From Merluccius polli (lineage: Eukaryota; Chordata; Actinopteri; Gadiformes; Merlucciidae), in assembly GCA_030340625.1 (NCBI GenBank), contig JAOPHQ010001755.1, positions 47,501-111,500 of the forward strand: a DNA stretch of 64,000 nt, given 5' to 3'. Shown here in pieces: positions 1 to 47,570 of the stretch (position 1 is its first letter; every line of letters begins with the position of its first letter). Position numbers and translations under genes: made by a program. The notes below the pieces were generated by a model that saw only the letters and a list, made by a program, of their open reading frames with translations, made no database searches and had not been told where the DNA came from.

Positions 1-1060
1 GACAGACACGTCGCAGCAAGAGATGCAGGTTTCTTTCGGATGATTGTTATTATTATTAGTACTATGAAGGATGTGCGCTCCTGTGCCTGTTGTGCTTATG
101 GCCCATAGAGGAGTATTAGCTTTGATGAAGGCTCCTGTGCTAGAGCTGTCAAATGCAGTATGGCTTTATTTCCCCCGAGATGACTCCCAGGCTGATGATG
201 TAATGTGATTTCAAATCACATTACTTACAATGCTAATGCTTTCCTGTAATCACAGTTGATTACACACACATCATATGCATTACATACACTATTAAATGTA
301 TACCTTTTATAATGGCCATGTTAAAGGCATGTCAATTATGACAAACTCTAAGCATGCTCTAAGCGTGTTGATGCTGTTTTCATACAAGATGTGATAATTA
401 ACATTGAATTTAGCTGTTAAATACAACATGTGACAAAGAGGCGTGTCGCAGTAATGATGCGTGTTACAAGCAATATAAACCAATGTATTACTAGTTACCA
501 TTTCAATATTGAAAATGCGTTTTACAAGAGGTTTTACAAGATCAATTTTCCTTTGATACTCCTTTTTCTTTGTTGTTCATTGGTGTCACTTGTTTTACAC
601 GCCGAAACATTTAGAAATACAAAATATAACCGAATGTTTCCCCACAGTGTTTCCCCAACACAAACGACTGCACCTCCACGAAGACTGCCAGGAGGATTCA
701 GCCTACTTCATAATCGTTTGTTTTCAATTTCCACACAAGCACTTTTTTTTTTTTCAGACCGAGTTCAGTTTATGGTCACGTGAAAGTGAGTTGTTCTGTG
801 GAACGGCGCTGGATGTCCCCGTGTCAAGGCAGTGACTTATGGGATGCCGTCTGTATGCCTGCGGCCCTTTTACGCTGATCAGCATGCGCACAGTGCAGCT
901 CCGCCGCAAACACGTCGTCAACGGAGACAAAGGCCCCGGTCTCTTACTTGACATTTTTCTTGTCTCTCTACTCTAGCTCGCCTACAATTGATTTGAAAGG
1001 TACCTAATGGTCCGACATCAGTTGAGTAGAAGTGAGTGATGATGATGGAGAACATCCAGA
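1..1060. other. 5' flank, nothing recognised
   Basis: AT-rich sequence with only short, low-quality reading frames. I see no exon with splice signals, no RNA gene and no assignable repeat. Confidence 0.5.
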
Positions 1061-1067
1061 GGTTCAT

Positions 1068-1480
1068 TTAAGCAATAAGCCCTGAGAGGCCATGGTTTAT
1101 CGTAACAGCAAGGGGACGTGGTTAGGCGAAACGGAGTTACTTAGCTGACTGTAAATTACTAAAATGACGTATGATGTAAATTATGGCCTCGTGGCATTTT
1201 TTCAACGGTAACCGAAACGGATACTATAGACTACTTAATAAGATTTCACAAAATAAACACACAGCAACATAAAATGCGATCATTTATTGAAAACAAGTCA
1301 TCCTTCTTCCGCCGAGCAATATAGTTCCTCAAGACAGCGACATGGTTGCCAAGCAACACAGGCCAGCATACAGGCTTTAGCATACAGGTGCATTAATACT
1401 TAAAACTGTTATGCGGTCACAGGTGTGTGTGTGTGTTTTACAGCGGCTTCGAGCCAATCAGAATCAAGGACGGGAAACTA
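1068..1480 (-). repeat. Dispersed repeat family R2, copy 1
   Basis: By eye this stretch matches, in reverse, the copies at 17480-17790 and 30280-30700. Shared blocks include a segment reading 'gaggaactatattgcttggcgg' in copy 3, the CCTGTGACCGCATAAC block and an AATCAGAATCAAGGAC terminus. No coding capacity. Probably a non-autonomous DNA element, but I cannot name the family. Confidence 0.6.
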
Positions 1481-2715
1481 TTTGTTTTATAAAGCTAATG
1501 TTTGTATCACTGTTTTCCTCAATTCTGTGTAACTGTGGGAGTACGCACATTGAGACACAGCATACGTTTGGCTGGTGCAACCCACCCCAGGACCCTGGAC
1601 AGCGGCCCTTGACGACAGAGGCCCTCTAAGGACAGGCTATGGTGGGGCGTGGTGCTGGCCAATCAGGACAACAAGCTGATGCAGACCTGGAGGTGAAGCA
1701 ACCGAACCCAATCAGTAATCATTAACAGACGTTTTTGAACAGCAAAGTCAGCAGAGACAACCACCACATCAATGGAAGAAGAGCGATGTTAAGGTGCTAA
1801 GCCCCCGGTTGGGAAGATATCGCCGTTTCTTTTCAATCCTCATCTCCCTCTTCCACACGGTTATTAAAATGAATCATTATAAATGTATATAGATATATAA
1901 ATGGTACATTTAACCACGTTTAGTGTCTGACAACCTATCCTAAGGCCTACTTCACAGGTCACCACCAGTTAAGTTGTTACTTATGTAGGGAATAAATGAC
2001 GGGGTGTCCCGTTATTGAAAAATAACGTACGGTGCGGTAAATGACGGTTAATTTTGCTTATACACAGTTACTAAAAATGATGAGTTACTTTAATCTTTAA
2101 CGTTATTGTTTTTTTATCGACTTAATCAGCTTAAATGAAAATATTCTTCGGCTTCTACCACAGCATTACCAATTACCACCTGTGTTATAAAATGTTATAC
2201 TTTATGTTTATGTTTGGATGTAAAGTTATAAACGATTTGGTGCAGGTTTTACGTTGGAGAGGATTGTAATCAGGTTCATAAAGGTAGAAACGGTTATACT
2301 TGGTTGTTAAAGTAAATAATGATGGATAGGTTTAGGTATGGTAGGTCTGCAAGTTTTCAAACCAAATTCTGCATGCATGCAACTCCATCTCAGGAGGAGG
2401 AGGAGGAGGAGGAGGAGAAAAAGAAGAAGAAGGGGAAGAAGAAGCTTGGTCTATTGTGTATTGTCCAGATGACCCCCCCCCCCCCCTCACCCGCCTCTCC
2501 ATTCAGCCTCCAGTGAGGATCCTCTCTTGAATATCTCCCACCTCCCCGCCCACTAACCCTGCTGCCCACTCATATCCAGCAACAACAGTATGAGCCTGTT
2601 GATTAGACTTCCACAGAGGGTCAATCTAGTGAAGAGTGGCGCGGGCACCACAACCGGAAAAGCTGCAATTAATTCAAGTACTGTGACTCAGTGAGTCTTA
2701 GCCGGGAATCAAAGT
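1481..2715. other. Intergenic, with purine tract and C-run
   Basis: No gene seen. A GGA/GAA purine-only tract runs from about 2391 to 2447 and a 14-bp C-run lies at 2473-2486; together they open a spurious acidic/basic reading frame. Confidence 0.5.
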
Positions 2716-2717
2716 GC

Positions 2718-3200
2718 GGGGGGGGGGGGGGGGGCGGGGACACGGCGGGGTGAGAGTACATGTGCGTGGCCATGCATATGGGCTGTCTTGCGTCGTCGAC
2801 GGTTCGAGATATAGACGGTTCTCGAGTCCTCCCTGGAAGGGTTCAACCGGCAGGGTGTCGTGGAGAGGTGAGGTGTCACAACCGCTCAAAACCCGGCGTG
2901 CCTCAGGGATCAGTGTGCAGCCCACCGTTTTCTTCAACGCTGCACATATATTTACTGGGATCGATCAGTGAGGCTTATAGGGCTTATCATACTAATTATA
3001 CGCCGATGACACCCAGCTCTACCTCTCTCTGCTTCCCGAGAGCACACACACACACACACACACACACACCCCACCCTCATCTCTGTCTGGATGAAAGACC
3101 GCCCCCGCAACTTCATGCCAGTAAGAGATCGCACCATTTAAGTCTGCTCAGAGTCTCAGAAGAGTCACAACTGACAACCAACTCGCTGTTGCAGCCGTGT
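2718..3200 (+). mobile_element. Degraded L2-type LINE reverse-transcriptase fragment
   Basis: Translation across frames recovers the order of L2/Maui-type reverse transcriptase motifs. First comes RVSWRGEVS (about 2855-2875), then GVPQGSV (about 2897-2917), then YADDTQLYLS (about 2998-3028, another frame), then a WMKDR block near 3090. The frame changes repeatedly and both ends of the ORF are missing, so this is a dead copy. A 17-bp G-run (2718-2734) marks its left edge, and a (CA)n tract (3045-3069) sits inside it where the motifs lose register. Confidence 0.75.
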
Positions 3201-3902
3201 AGCCCTATGCATGCGAAATAAGGCGAAGAAGAAGAGGCAAAACATCAATAGCTTTCCCCATGCTCGTCTCGCTTCCTCCACACTGTATACATCCACTCCA
3301 ACTACATCAATAGATTGATAACGTTTAATGTTGGCAGCAGCAGAATGCATAATAAAGCAATGAGATACAATATTAAATTCAAGTCTGTGTGCCAGAGGTA
3401 GCGGTAAATAGGATAATGTTGAGCTTTGGTATATAAAGAGTTAGAAAATGGATGACTTTTGTGTGTGCTGTCCAAAGTGAGCGGAGTTGAAGGATTTAGA
3501 CCTTTAGGACACCGCTGTTGAACTATTAGCGACACGTTTTTATTGCACGCTAGTACATTTAATGAGATTACGATGACGCCGACCAAGGATATGGTGACAA
3601 AAGGATGAAGCAAGACCCATCAATCATCCAGTTGTGTTTCATGGGAGAGGATGGATGATTCAAAATGTGTTTACCAAGAGCTCAAAGTCTGACACTTAGA
3701 AAGGCCTTGTAGAAGAAATAAAAGTCTTTTTTGTGTACTTTTGACGAGTATGAAGATGTGCGCTGTCTGCTCTGCCAGTGTCAATTTCCGTGTTGATATT
3801 TCTTATTCTATTTTTCTTCTGATACAGAAAAAAGTAATCTATGCTGATGTCCATCTACTACACAGTTAAGGAGGGGGAGACATGTAGAGGAATAATCTCT
3901 AA

Positions 3903-3933
<31 letters not shown>

Positions 3934-4050
3934 TGTGCGTGTGTGTGTGTACACACACACACACAGTATGTGCATGTGTCTGTGGTTCTGTCATGTCTGT
4001 CTGCTAGTGTGTGCATTTCTCCAGGTTGGTGTGTGTGTACACTTTGCGTT
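3201..4050. other. Distal cck 5' flank with TG/CA tract
   Basis: No exon seen. A (TG)n then (CA)n tract at 3904-3964 forms a self-complementary alternating purine-pyrimidine block about 90 bp upstream of the CRE/TRE-like site of cck. Confidence 0.5.
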
Positions 4051-4057
4051 CACAATT

Positions 4058-4125
4058 TGCGTCAGCTGTAGTGGCGTGTGTGGAGCATCAAGCCACACCC
4101 CTTGTGGATTTGATGCCCTATATAG
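4058..4125 (+). promoter_or_regulatory. cck: cck core promoter
   Basis: TGCGTCAGC at 4058-4066 matches the combined CRE/TRE element described for vertebrate CCK promoters. It overlaps an E-box CAGCTG (4063-4068). A CACACCCC box follows at about 4094-4101 and a TATA box TATATAG at 4119-4125. The order CRE/TRE, E-box, C-rich box, TATA is the arrangement known for mammalian CCK. It predicts a start about 25-30 bp downstream and cAMP/AP-1-responsive neuroendocrine expression; the expression claim is inferred from the family. Confidence 0.75.
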
Positions 4126-4147
4126 AGGAGCCTCTACTCAGGCACTG

Positions 4148-4212
4148 GAAACCACACACTGGACCAGAGGACCTTCTCACTGCTACTCTGTCAGCTCCAA
4201 CACAACTTAGAG
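4148..4212 (+). other. cck: cck exon 1 (5' UTR)
   Basis: The start is placed about 25 bp after the TATA box. The end is set by the consensus donor AG|GTAAGA at 4213. Vertebrate CCK genes have a short non-coding first exon, which fits. The exact 5' end cannot be read from sequence. Confidence 0.6.
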
Positions 4213-6516
<2,304 letters not shown>

Positions 6517-6518
6517 TC

Positions 6519-6617
6519 ATGAATGTAGGCATCTGTGTGTGTGTTCTCTTGGCCACATTAACCAGTGGATCGCTGAGCCTGCCCACACAGCAGAAGGCGG
6601 TAAGGACCCTCTATAAA

Positions 6618-6648
<31 letters not shown>

Positions 6649-8187
6649 TACACAACGTGGCTGTATTGCCTAAATGCCATCTAATAATGTATTTATTAAG
6701 GATAGCCAAACAATAAGATCAAGCCGACACTTTAAACAAATCAAAACGAATCAGAACTTTTCTGCCTGACTTTGCTTTCTCCGCAGTCCCAAGAGGCCAA
6801 AGGCTGGGCCCTCCTCTCAGACAGCCTTTCCCCCAGGCTCTCCTTACACGCCCGGCGGGCCCGCTCGGCGCCTGCCACAGACCGTGAACTGGTGAACTAC
6901 AGCTACCAGGAGGAGAGCACAGACCCCCGCAGCAGCCTCACCCAGCTCTTGGTCAAGCTGTTATCCAGGACAGGTGAGTAGACAGACCGGAAAATAAATG
7001 ATCTCTTAATCTCTGATGATATTATTCATGTTCGTATGAGGATCCCTGCAGCTTTAAAAGGGATTCATAACCCTCTGGGGGGGGGGGGGGGGGGGGAGAC
7101 TGGGCCGGAAACCAGGAACTGAAAGGGGCGGAGTTACGCCTCGTTTCCCATTTCGTTACGGAGATATTGTACCGAAGAGAAACTCATTCGCCGCGAGTGG
7201 ATGATGCTTTTAGAAAGGGATTTAATACATGATAATAAGTGTATTTCTACAGTAGCCGGTCTACACAGTGTTGATTTGAAACCTTTACAGACACTTTTTT
7301 TTTACAGTTTACGAGTGCTGGCCGAGTTTGTATTCGCTGTTGGCCAATTACGTGCTTACAGATCCCCGCTTCCAGCAACATGATTGGTTGACGGACAAAT
7401 ATGAAGAGAAATAAAGTGAAACGCCCGGTTCACCCAGATTTGAGCAAGTCTGCTCTCAGACATTAGATATTAGGCTAATGTAAAGTCTGATTTGTGAACT
7501 AAGGACGGCAATCCTCTCACAACACGACCCATGAATCTGGATCCAATGGATAACAGAATCACATGTTTAAACCGCCTGCAAATAGTCGAACCTGGACAAA
7601 ACAAAGCGTGGAAACTACATGAGTGGCAACGTGATTTCATTAATGATGGATGGAATAATTAGATTAATATAAATTCTCATCTCAGCTCATTTCATCAAAC
7701 AGGAAGATGGAAATATGGAGACAAATACGTGATGTATAAATTGTTATATTTTCTCTTTTCCCCGTACAGCTTTAAATAATATCGACATGACTAGTGTGTG
7801 TATATGTGAAATCACAGAATCACACATATGTACACTATGAAAAATATACCATGGACCAACTTGTGCTCGATAGCACAAGCAAACACTTACAGAAGACATC
7901 TTCACAATCTCTTAATATTTCAGCAAATATTTCCTTCTAAAGATGTCATTTTGAAGTAACATTTCTAATTGTTAATTGTCCATTCATTTTTTTTTAATGT
8001 TTACATTTATTTTTAATTAAATGTCCTCTGTCCCTCTCTGTTTCCAGCCCCCGGCCAGAAGAGCAGATCCTCGCTCACCAGCAGAGCCAGTGGCGCAGGG
8101 GCCAGTCACCGGATAAAGGACAGGGACTATGTAGGCTGGATGGACTTTGGGAGGCGCAGTGCTGAGGAGTATGAATACTCATCCTAA
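6519..8187 (+). CDS. cck: Preprocholecystokinin
   Basis: Precursor of the gut and brain peptide hormone cholecystokinin, which acts on CCK-1/CCK-2 receptors. Coding exons are 6519-6599, 6787-6973 and 8048-8187, all with GT-AG introns and consistent phases, giving 135 residues. A signal peptide starts at MNVGICVCVLLATLTSG. The pro-region carries basic sites RARR-type near residue 48. The bioactive core at residues 116-123 is DYVGWMDF, preceded by Arg115 and followed by Gly124 (amide donor), Arg-Arg 125-126 and the acidic, tyrosine-bearing tail SAEEYEYSS. Tyr117 is the expected sulfation site. Residue 118 is Val where mammals have Met and most fish Leu. The gene converges on mroh1. Which teleost paralogue (ccka or cckb) it is cannot be decided here. 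Confidence 0.96.
7077..7500 (+). repeat. 20-bp G-run and dispersed repeat R1, copy 1
   Basis: Lies in cck intron 3. A G-run (7077-7096) is followed by a repeat beginning near CCAGGAACTGAAAGGGGCGG. Matching copies lie at 36600-36990 (same strand) and 13660-13960 (opposite strand). The copies share a GTTGGCCAATTACG block and a region rich in AAAGTGAAACGCC. No coding capacity; family unknown to me. Confidence 0.65.
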
Positions 8188-8216
8188 AGACACAACGTTT
8201 CTATTTCTGAACCCTC

Positions 8217-8222
8217 AATAAA
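8217..8222 (+). terminator. cck: cck polyadenylation signal
   Basis: AATAAA lies 30 bp after the TAA stop and is followed by an A-rich stretch. This implies a very short 3' UTR ending near 8240. Confidence 0.7.
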
Positions 8223-8240
8223 AAAAGAAAAAGAAAGAAA

Positions 8241-9688
8241 ATGACCCAACAAATTCCCTGTAACTAAACCAGACCTGGTCACCTTGCACCTTACCTAGAC
8301 GTGAATTGTCATCACAAAATCCTTATTCAGACACGCGAGTCAGTGCTGAGACTTACATGAAGTTAACTCCTGCACTTAAACATTGGGCAGTTTTGCACTC
8401 CACATAACTGGAATCCAGAGAAACAGTTTTATCTTTGCACAGAGTCATTCTGTGACCTACTATAACTTATTAGAAACACTTACTAAAAATACTCAACACT
8501 GGGATAAAACATTGAGAATGGTTTCAAACTAAAAATATCAACGTTATTCCTGTTGTTTCCTAACCTACAAGTCGTCTTCTTTTGAGCACTTAGTGAGGCA
8601 GTTTTAATAGAGACGCATCGAGATTGGATGGAGGTCCATGACTAATAGCCCCAGATAGCCTCAAATTACAATTACATTCACAGGCTATCAAGGCACAGCC
8701 TGGCTAAGAAAGTGCGGTGTTAGAAAAACACAAGGCCATGTCTCTATGAGATTGTTGGAGTTATGATTGTGAATGTGTTGCCATCTAGAAGGTAACAGGT
8801 CCATGCATCAGCCATTTGTTCAGAATTAATTTCTTGAATGTATTATTATTTTTCATACCAACAAAGCAGTTAATATCAGTCTTGCTTTAAAGCACCATAA
8901 CCTGTAGATCATTTGTTTAGTTTCCTTTGGAGACTCCGTAAAGCATAAGAAATGCTTATGGATGGGTTATTATCGATGGCCATCTGGCATTGCAAGTGTA
9001 GTTGAGAAAAAAAGGCCTTTTTTATGGTTTTCCTAAACCATAAAAAACATATTGATATTACGAAGGCCTATTTTTGTACCATAGAAAACCATAACCAAAA
9101 AAACACTGAGGAAAGCGTAATAGTTCACACATGTCTTTTCTTCAGACAAAAAAAAAAACATTTCGTAAAAGATGAAAGGGTTCCATAAATTCTCTCAAGT
9201 TGATTATCTCGAGTGCAACTGAACAGAAGTTGCTGTGAGATTACCCTCATGTCATCCAGGTTACGTTGACATGCCATTTGGATTTTACAGAAGGAAGTAA
9301 TATTGCAGAAATATTACATTACAGTAAAGAATTACCTCTTAAAAGGTTAGGCCATTGTACAAAAAATATAGATTCCTGTCTGCTGATGATTTCAATAAAT
9401 AGATTGCCTTTATTAATCAAGATAATATAATCTTGACATTTGATATGACAATAGTCTGTCACAAGAATGGTGTTTCTGTTTTCTGCCCTCCGTATTTGAA
9501 GACTCATAACCAGACAAATTATACGCTGTTATCTTGACTCATCTTTCGTGTGAAAAATAAATAAATGAATTAAAAAAATTAAATACAAAACAAAAACGAC
9601 TCAACTGACCGAAGATACATATTTCAGAAAACATAATCAAGATAACATCCATAACTGATGCCACCCAGCTAAAATGTGAGTAATATTT
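8241..9688. other. cck-mroh1 intergenic, nothing recognised
   Basis: AT-rich. Contains a small A/T-rich hairpin (about 9010-9050, TTATGGTTTTCC paired with a downstream complement). No exon or assignable mobile element seen. Confidence 0.5.
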
Positions 9689-9970
9689 GTATAGCCTAGT
9701 GGTGATATAAACATATAGGTACCTGTCATAAAGAAGAGGCTGATTGACCAGAGTGTTGAAGACAGCTTGCAGATGCTGAGTCGCCAGGATCAGAACAGTC
9801 TGTCCCACCGCCACTCTCACCTAGAGATGATTGGTCCACAATTCATTCAAAAGCAATCAATCAACACAACAGCAACTAAATGCTCATTTGAATGCTAATG
9901 GCTTACCTGTTCCTCTGTAATGCTCTACAGTCGCAGGTGGAGCACCTCCAGCATCTCTGGTACCTAGTGC

Positions 9971-9972
<2 letters not shown>
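9689..9972 (-). pseudogene. Duplicated, broken copy of mroh1 exons 31-32
   Basis: About 276 bp is almost identical to 20740-21023 and includes copies of mroh1 exon 32 (9723-9820) and exon 31 (9907-9963) with the intron between them. I count three substitutions, all in exon sequence. One turns a CAG codon into TAG (9925-9927), one changes Pro to Leu and one is silent. The copy lies 3' of the mroh1 stop codon, so it cannot be part of the normal message. Its right edge dissolves into a (CA)n array, as does that of the parent, which suggests the repeat took part in the event. Confidence 0.92.
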
Positions 9973-43504
<33,532 letters not shown>

Positions 43505-43583
43505 GGTGTCTGGGAAGATGGCCGGTCGGCTGAGGATGTGGCTCGCCTCTTAGGACTGATGGCTAGGGAAGCTCACAGGACCT
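43505..43583 (-). other. mroh1: mroh1 exon 5' UTR segment
   Basis: Upstream of the ATG the minus strand has TTCAATTCAG at 43592-43583, a fair acceptor, so the start codon exon probably begins near 43583 with 79 nt of UTR. An upstream exon may end at 44054 (CTAAAG|GTATTG). Both boundaries are inferred only from splice motifs. Confidence 0.45.
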
Positions 43584-44053
43584 GAATTGAATACATTTTG
43601 TTGAACAAACAAGCAAACAAACATGTATGCTTTGCTGACACATTATTTTTAGCTTCAAATGATACTTTGACGCACAGGAAAAGACCCATGGCTTGCGACT
43701 GTATTTGGTCTTTAAAGTTGTGTCCAATATATGTTATATTGAGCAACATTCAAATCTTAACACTGTATGGCAACAGAATAGCTCAGCCTGGCTGGGTATA
43801 ACCTCTACACTTCATTGACAAACTGCAACACAAGAAGAAAACAACAACACACATGCCTAACTAATGATGTTGAATTAAACGTGACAACATGAAAACACGT
43901 CACCTGACCTGCAGCAACAAGGTCAGGTGATTCGGTCTTAGCTCAGTAAACATCTGCCATTGACGTTGCAGCAACAATGTGATGATGGCATTACCACCCA
44001 CCGCATCACCACACTCAGCTACAGACACTCACAGGCAAGATGTCAGACAATAC

Positions 44054-44560
44054 CTTTAGTTGACAGTTCATTCACGACTTAAACAAAAAAAAAACCATTA
44101 CTGTCGTCGTTAACCGTCCAAACGACACACAAACAGTCCAGTTTTTTTTTTTTTAGTGCGGCAACGGTTTCTGCTGCAGCGTGCGTCCGCTGCACCTAGC
44201 TAGCAACAACAGTGGCTACGGAAGACCTAGCACTACTGTTTTATGTTTTATGTTTTGTTTTAGCACAAATGGAAGTAAATCATGAAACACCGAGGAAAGC
44301 CTACCCCACGTTGACAATGTTCTACCGGTCGCTAAGTCAGGAAAAACCAGGGAAAACCCCTCTCTCCTCTCGGCATGGGTGGGTGGTGTTGTGGTCCGGC
44401 AGGGAGACAGCAGCACACTGACTGACGGCGCGTCCCGCAGGTGTAAACACGCTGGGTCACGTGCCTCGAGTCAGCAGGAAGGCGTCACCGAGCAGTGGGC
44501 GGGGCCAGCCGCTGACACATGCGCACGTCCGACGTTAAAGGGCCCCCAATGTGCAACGAA
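44054..44560 (-). promoter_or_regulatory. mroh1: mroh1 promoter and first exon region
   Basis: GC-rich, CpG-containing and TATA-less. Contains a GC box GTGGGCGGGG (44495-44504), an E-box CACGTG (44458-44463) and an NRF1-like CATGCGCACG (44518-44527). A candidate first-exon donor lies at 44053. This looks like a housekeeping promoter, consistent with broad expression of MROH1 (inference). Confidence 0.55.
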
Positions 44561-44621
44561 CGATGAATGCCCCCCCTAGTGTTTTATCCATGCTGTGTCC
44601 CTGGTTCACTGAACTGTACAG

Positions 44622-45021
44622 GTGCAAATAGCCACATGGGCTATTCCATCCCAGCTGCAAATAGCCACATGGGCTATTCCATCCCAGCTGCAAATAGCCA
44701 CATGGGCTATTCCATCCCAGGTGCAAATAGCCACATGGGCTATTCCATCCCAGCTGCAAATAGCCACATGGGCTATTCCATCCCAGGTGCAAATAGCCAC
44801 ATGGGCTATTCCATCCCAGGTGCAAATAGCCGGGCTATTCCATCCCAGGTGCAAATAGCCACATGGGCTGTTCCATCCCAGGTGCAAATAGCCACATGGG
44901 CTGTTCCATCCCAGGTGTAAATAGCCACATGGGCTGTTCCATCCCAGGTGTAAATAGCCACATGGGCTGTTCCATCCCAGGTGCAAATAGCCACATGGGC
45001 TGTTCCACCCTCGGTGCAAAT
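44622..45021. repeat. 33-bp minisatellite, 12 units plus a partial
   Basis: The unit begins GTGCAAATAGCCACATGGGC and ends ATCCCAG. Units 1-7 carry CTATTCC and units 8-12 CTGTTCC, so the array has two blocks. Unit 7 lacks ACAT (29 bp). Each unit holds the imperfect palindrome ATAGCCACATGGGCTAT. Because 33 is divisible by three, all frames stay open on both strands, producing spurious repetitive ORFs. Starts about 60 bp upstream of the mroh1 promoter region. Confidence 0.97.
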
Positions 45022-45900
45022 CGCATTGTTGGCTACTAAAACCTAGGTGCTAATAGCACCTAAATTATTTCAGTTATAGCCATATGAGAAAAAAACATTC
45101 ATTTACTTGCACTAATAAATAACCAAAGGTTTTGTTTTTGTTTTTATTGGTTCTGACAAATATGAAGCTGTAAAAATAGATGTATTCACAACACAGTGTT
45201 TAGTACAATAATAGTGCTGTATCCAAATACTAAAATAAATCCTTATCAAGTCACTTTATCTTTCAATAAGTAGAACTGCTTATTTATAACACTGCAATAC
45301 AAACCAATAGCAACAAGTTCAGCTTTTGCTTTTGGACATGATTTAAATTCTCATGAATTACATTTTATGGTTATATTTTGTTTATAGTTATATTGTGTTA
45401 CATATTAGTTGACTTTAGTATTTGTAATGAACTGTATCAGGAACCACAGCAAAGTCTTTCCCATATTGTCCATTGTATAAATCATAGAACATTCAATAAA
45501 TAAATTGTGTAAAAAATAAATTAAATGTTATATACATATACAATAGAGCAGCCTTTTTGATTTTGTTATAGTGCATGATGTATTATAACAAAATAAAAGT
45601 GCTATATTGTGTATTAATGTAACATTAATGCTCCAAAAGAATGATTCATCTATAAACAAGTATGTGAACAATTTAGAATTTACACCTACACTGAAAATGT
45701 AATAGTTTGATCAGATGTCGTCATGGTAAAAATAAATCATGCTAAAATGCTTCTTTGGTTAAACAGCTGCCAAATAGCTGCACAAAAAGTGTGCTGCATT
45801 ACAGGTTAAACATGTTTCAATAACAAATAAGAAATAGAAAAGATTAAGCTCATCTGTATATATATAATACATTCAGACAATTGCGAGACAAAATAAGTGA
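45022..45900. other. AT-rich intergenic, nothing recognised
   Basis: No exon seen. Several AATAAA motifs on both strands could serve as poly(A) signals of the ncam-like gene (minus strand, for example near 45146-45141). Confidence 0.4.
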
Positions 45901-45904
45901 TTTT

Positions 45905-46251
45905 GGTTACACTTGACATTCCTGCTACAGTATAATCACACAAGTACTGTGTAATAAGAAATGTAACAACATATAACAGCATGTTGTTACATATATAATA
46001 ACATTATGGAACCGCATATGCAACCGGTGATGTAACTGAGATGTATTGAAAGGCGCTATCTCTAACTGCTTTTCATCTCGTACTCAAAGAGATGATCCTG
46101 GCGAATGTCCAGGGTGAAATGAGCAACCCCAACCACACTGTTTGGTAACAATGTTATTACATATTAAGTACATGCTGATACAGGGTGTTACATTGCTTAT
46201 TACATGTGTAATTACACTGCAACAAGGACCCTGTAATGTAAAGTGTTACCG
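45905..46251. mobile_element. MITE with GGTTACACTT / AAGTGTTACC ends
   Basis: Left GGTTACACTTGACATTCCTG and right end complementary to GGTAACACTTTACATTACAG. The flanks GTGATTTT and GTGACTCC share the first four bases, possibly a decayed 8-bp duplication. The terminal GG(T)AACACTT resembles the MITE at 20253-20532. Confidence 0.65.
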
Positions 46252-46629
46252 TGACTCCTAATTCCACTGTGGGCCGAGAAAGCAATGAGATAAACTGTAG
46301 CCTGTATAGCCTCTAGAAGCGTCCGTGCCAACTGGGGGCGGGGCTCATTAAAACAAAATGGAGGTTTCAGCACTCTGCAACTATTATGTAGATACGCACC
46401 ATCCTCTCCCCGTTTGCATTATATCGGTGAAACAACCCGGTTCCAATAAAAGTGCATATCGTCGAAAAAGGCTTCTGTTTGGTCTTCTTGAGCGCAATTG
46501 AATTGTCTGAGAGGGCATCAACTGGCATGTTGACGAAGCTGCTCTTCATTATGAGATATGAAGGGAGGCCCTTGATTGAACTTGACATGTGTTCCTGTAA
46601 TGTTGTGATGTCATGTCCTGTGGCAAACC

Positions 46630-47477
46630 TCATGCATCCATGGTTGGCATGTCTCCATTTACAGAGTGTTTCCTGGAAGAAGGAAATTATATCATCATCA
46701 TTATTAGCAGTAGTAGTAGTAGTATTATTAGTAGTAGCAATATTAGTAGTATCAGTTATAGCACTATTATGGGCAGCATGTGGTATGAGTATGTGAGTAT
46801 GCGGCAGAAACACTTTCTTCATGTTAAACAAATAACAAATGATTAAGACCAGAGAGACAGCAGACAACCATACATTATAGCCAGGGTTAGGACATGGCCC
46901 CCTACATTTATCTTGTTCAAACAAATTCATAACTTTTCCAAAGAACGTTTATATAGTTTATAGTCGTAATTACAAAATATAGTCATTCCTACGGGATAAT
47001 AAGATGTAGGCCTACACTTATCTTGTCATTACATTGTATTTTTATTCCATTCACTTACTCGTTTTTAGTGAGGGGGGCTTTGTCACAGGTGACCTCACTG
47101 TTCAGCCTCCCCTCCATTGTTTGTTTCTGAACCCCCAATTGCTGGTTTACGCTGTCTCTTGGAGTGTCAAGACCCTTTAAATTTAGATCTCTGCACACAC
47201 ACACACACACACATACACACACACATACATATACACACACATTAATGTGAAATAATGGGTGTCATAAATCTACTCAGCTGATACATGGCTGAAAGATATT
47301 CATGCACATATTCTATCTAATTGCAAGCCATACATAGTCTACAAGGAGTCCACAGTCCCCTTATCGCTATCATGTGATCACTTCATCAGCAAATCATTCA
47401 GAGATTTAAATGGGTGGTAATATGTAATTCACAAAACTTCTAAACACAAACACAGAAACTCACACATTAAACACAAT

Positions 47478-47570
<93 letters not shown>

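Noticed and set aside
44622..45021. CRISPR-like regular array
   Set aside because: Units are directly adjacent with no unique spacers, and this is a vertebrate genome.
44535..45026. Repetitive ORFs on both strands over the 33-bp minisatellite, up to 137 codons
   Set aside because: The period is divisible by three and the unit lacks stops, so frames stay open. The 4-bp deletion in unit 7 shifts frame without consequence. There is no start or splice context.
46367..46930. 187-codon minus-strand ORF downstream of the ncam-like stop
   Set aside because: It spans intron 13, the small exon 14 in another frame and the 3' UTR. It contains a TTA/ATT-derived Asn/Thr run and no recognisable domain.
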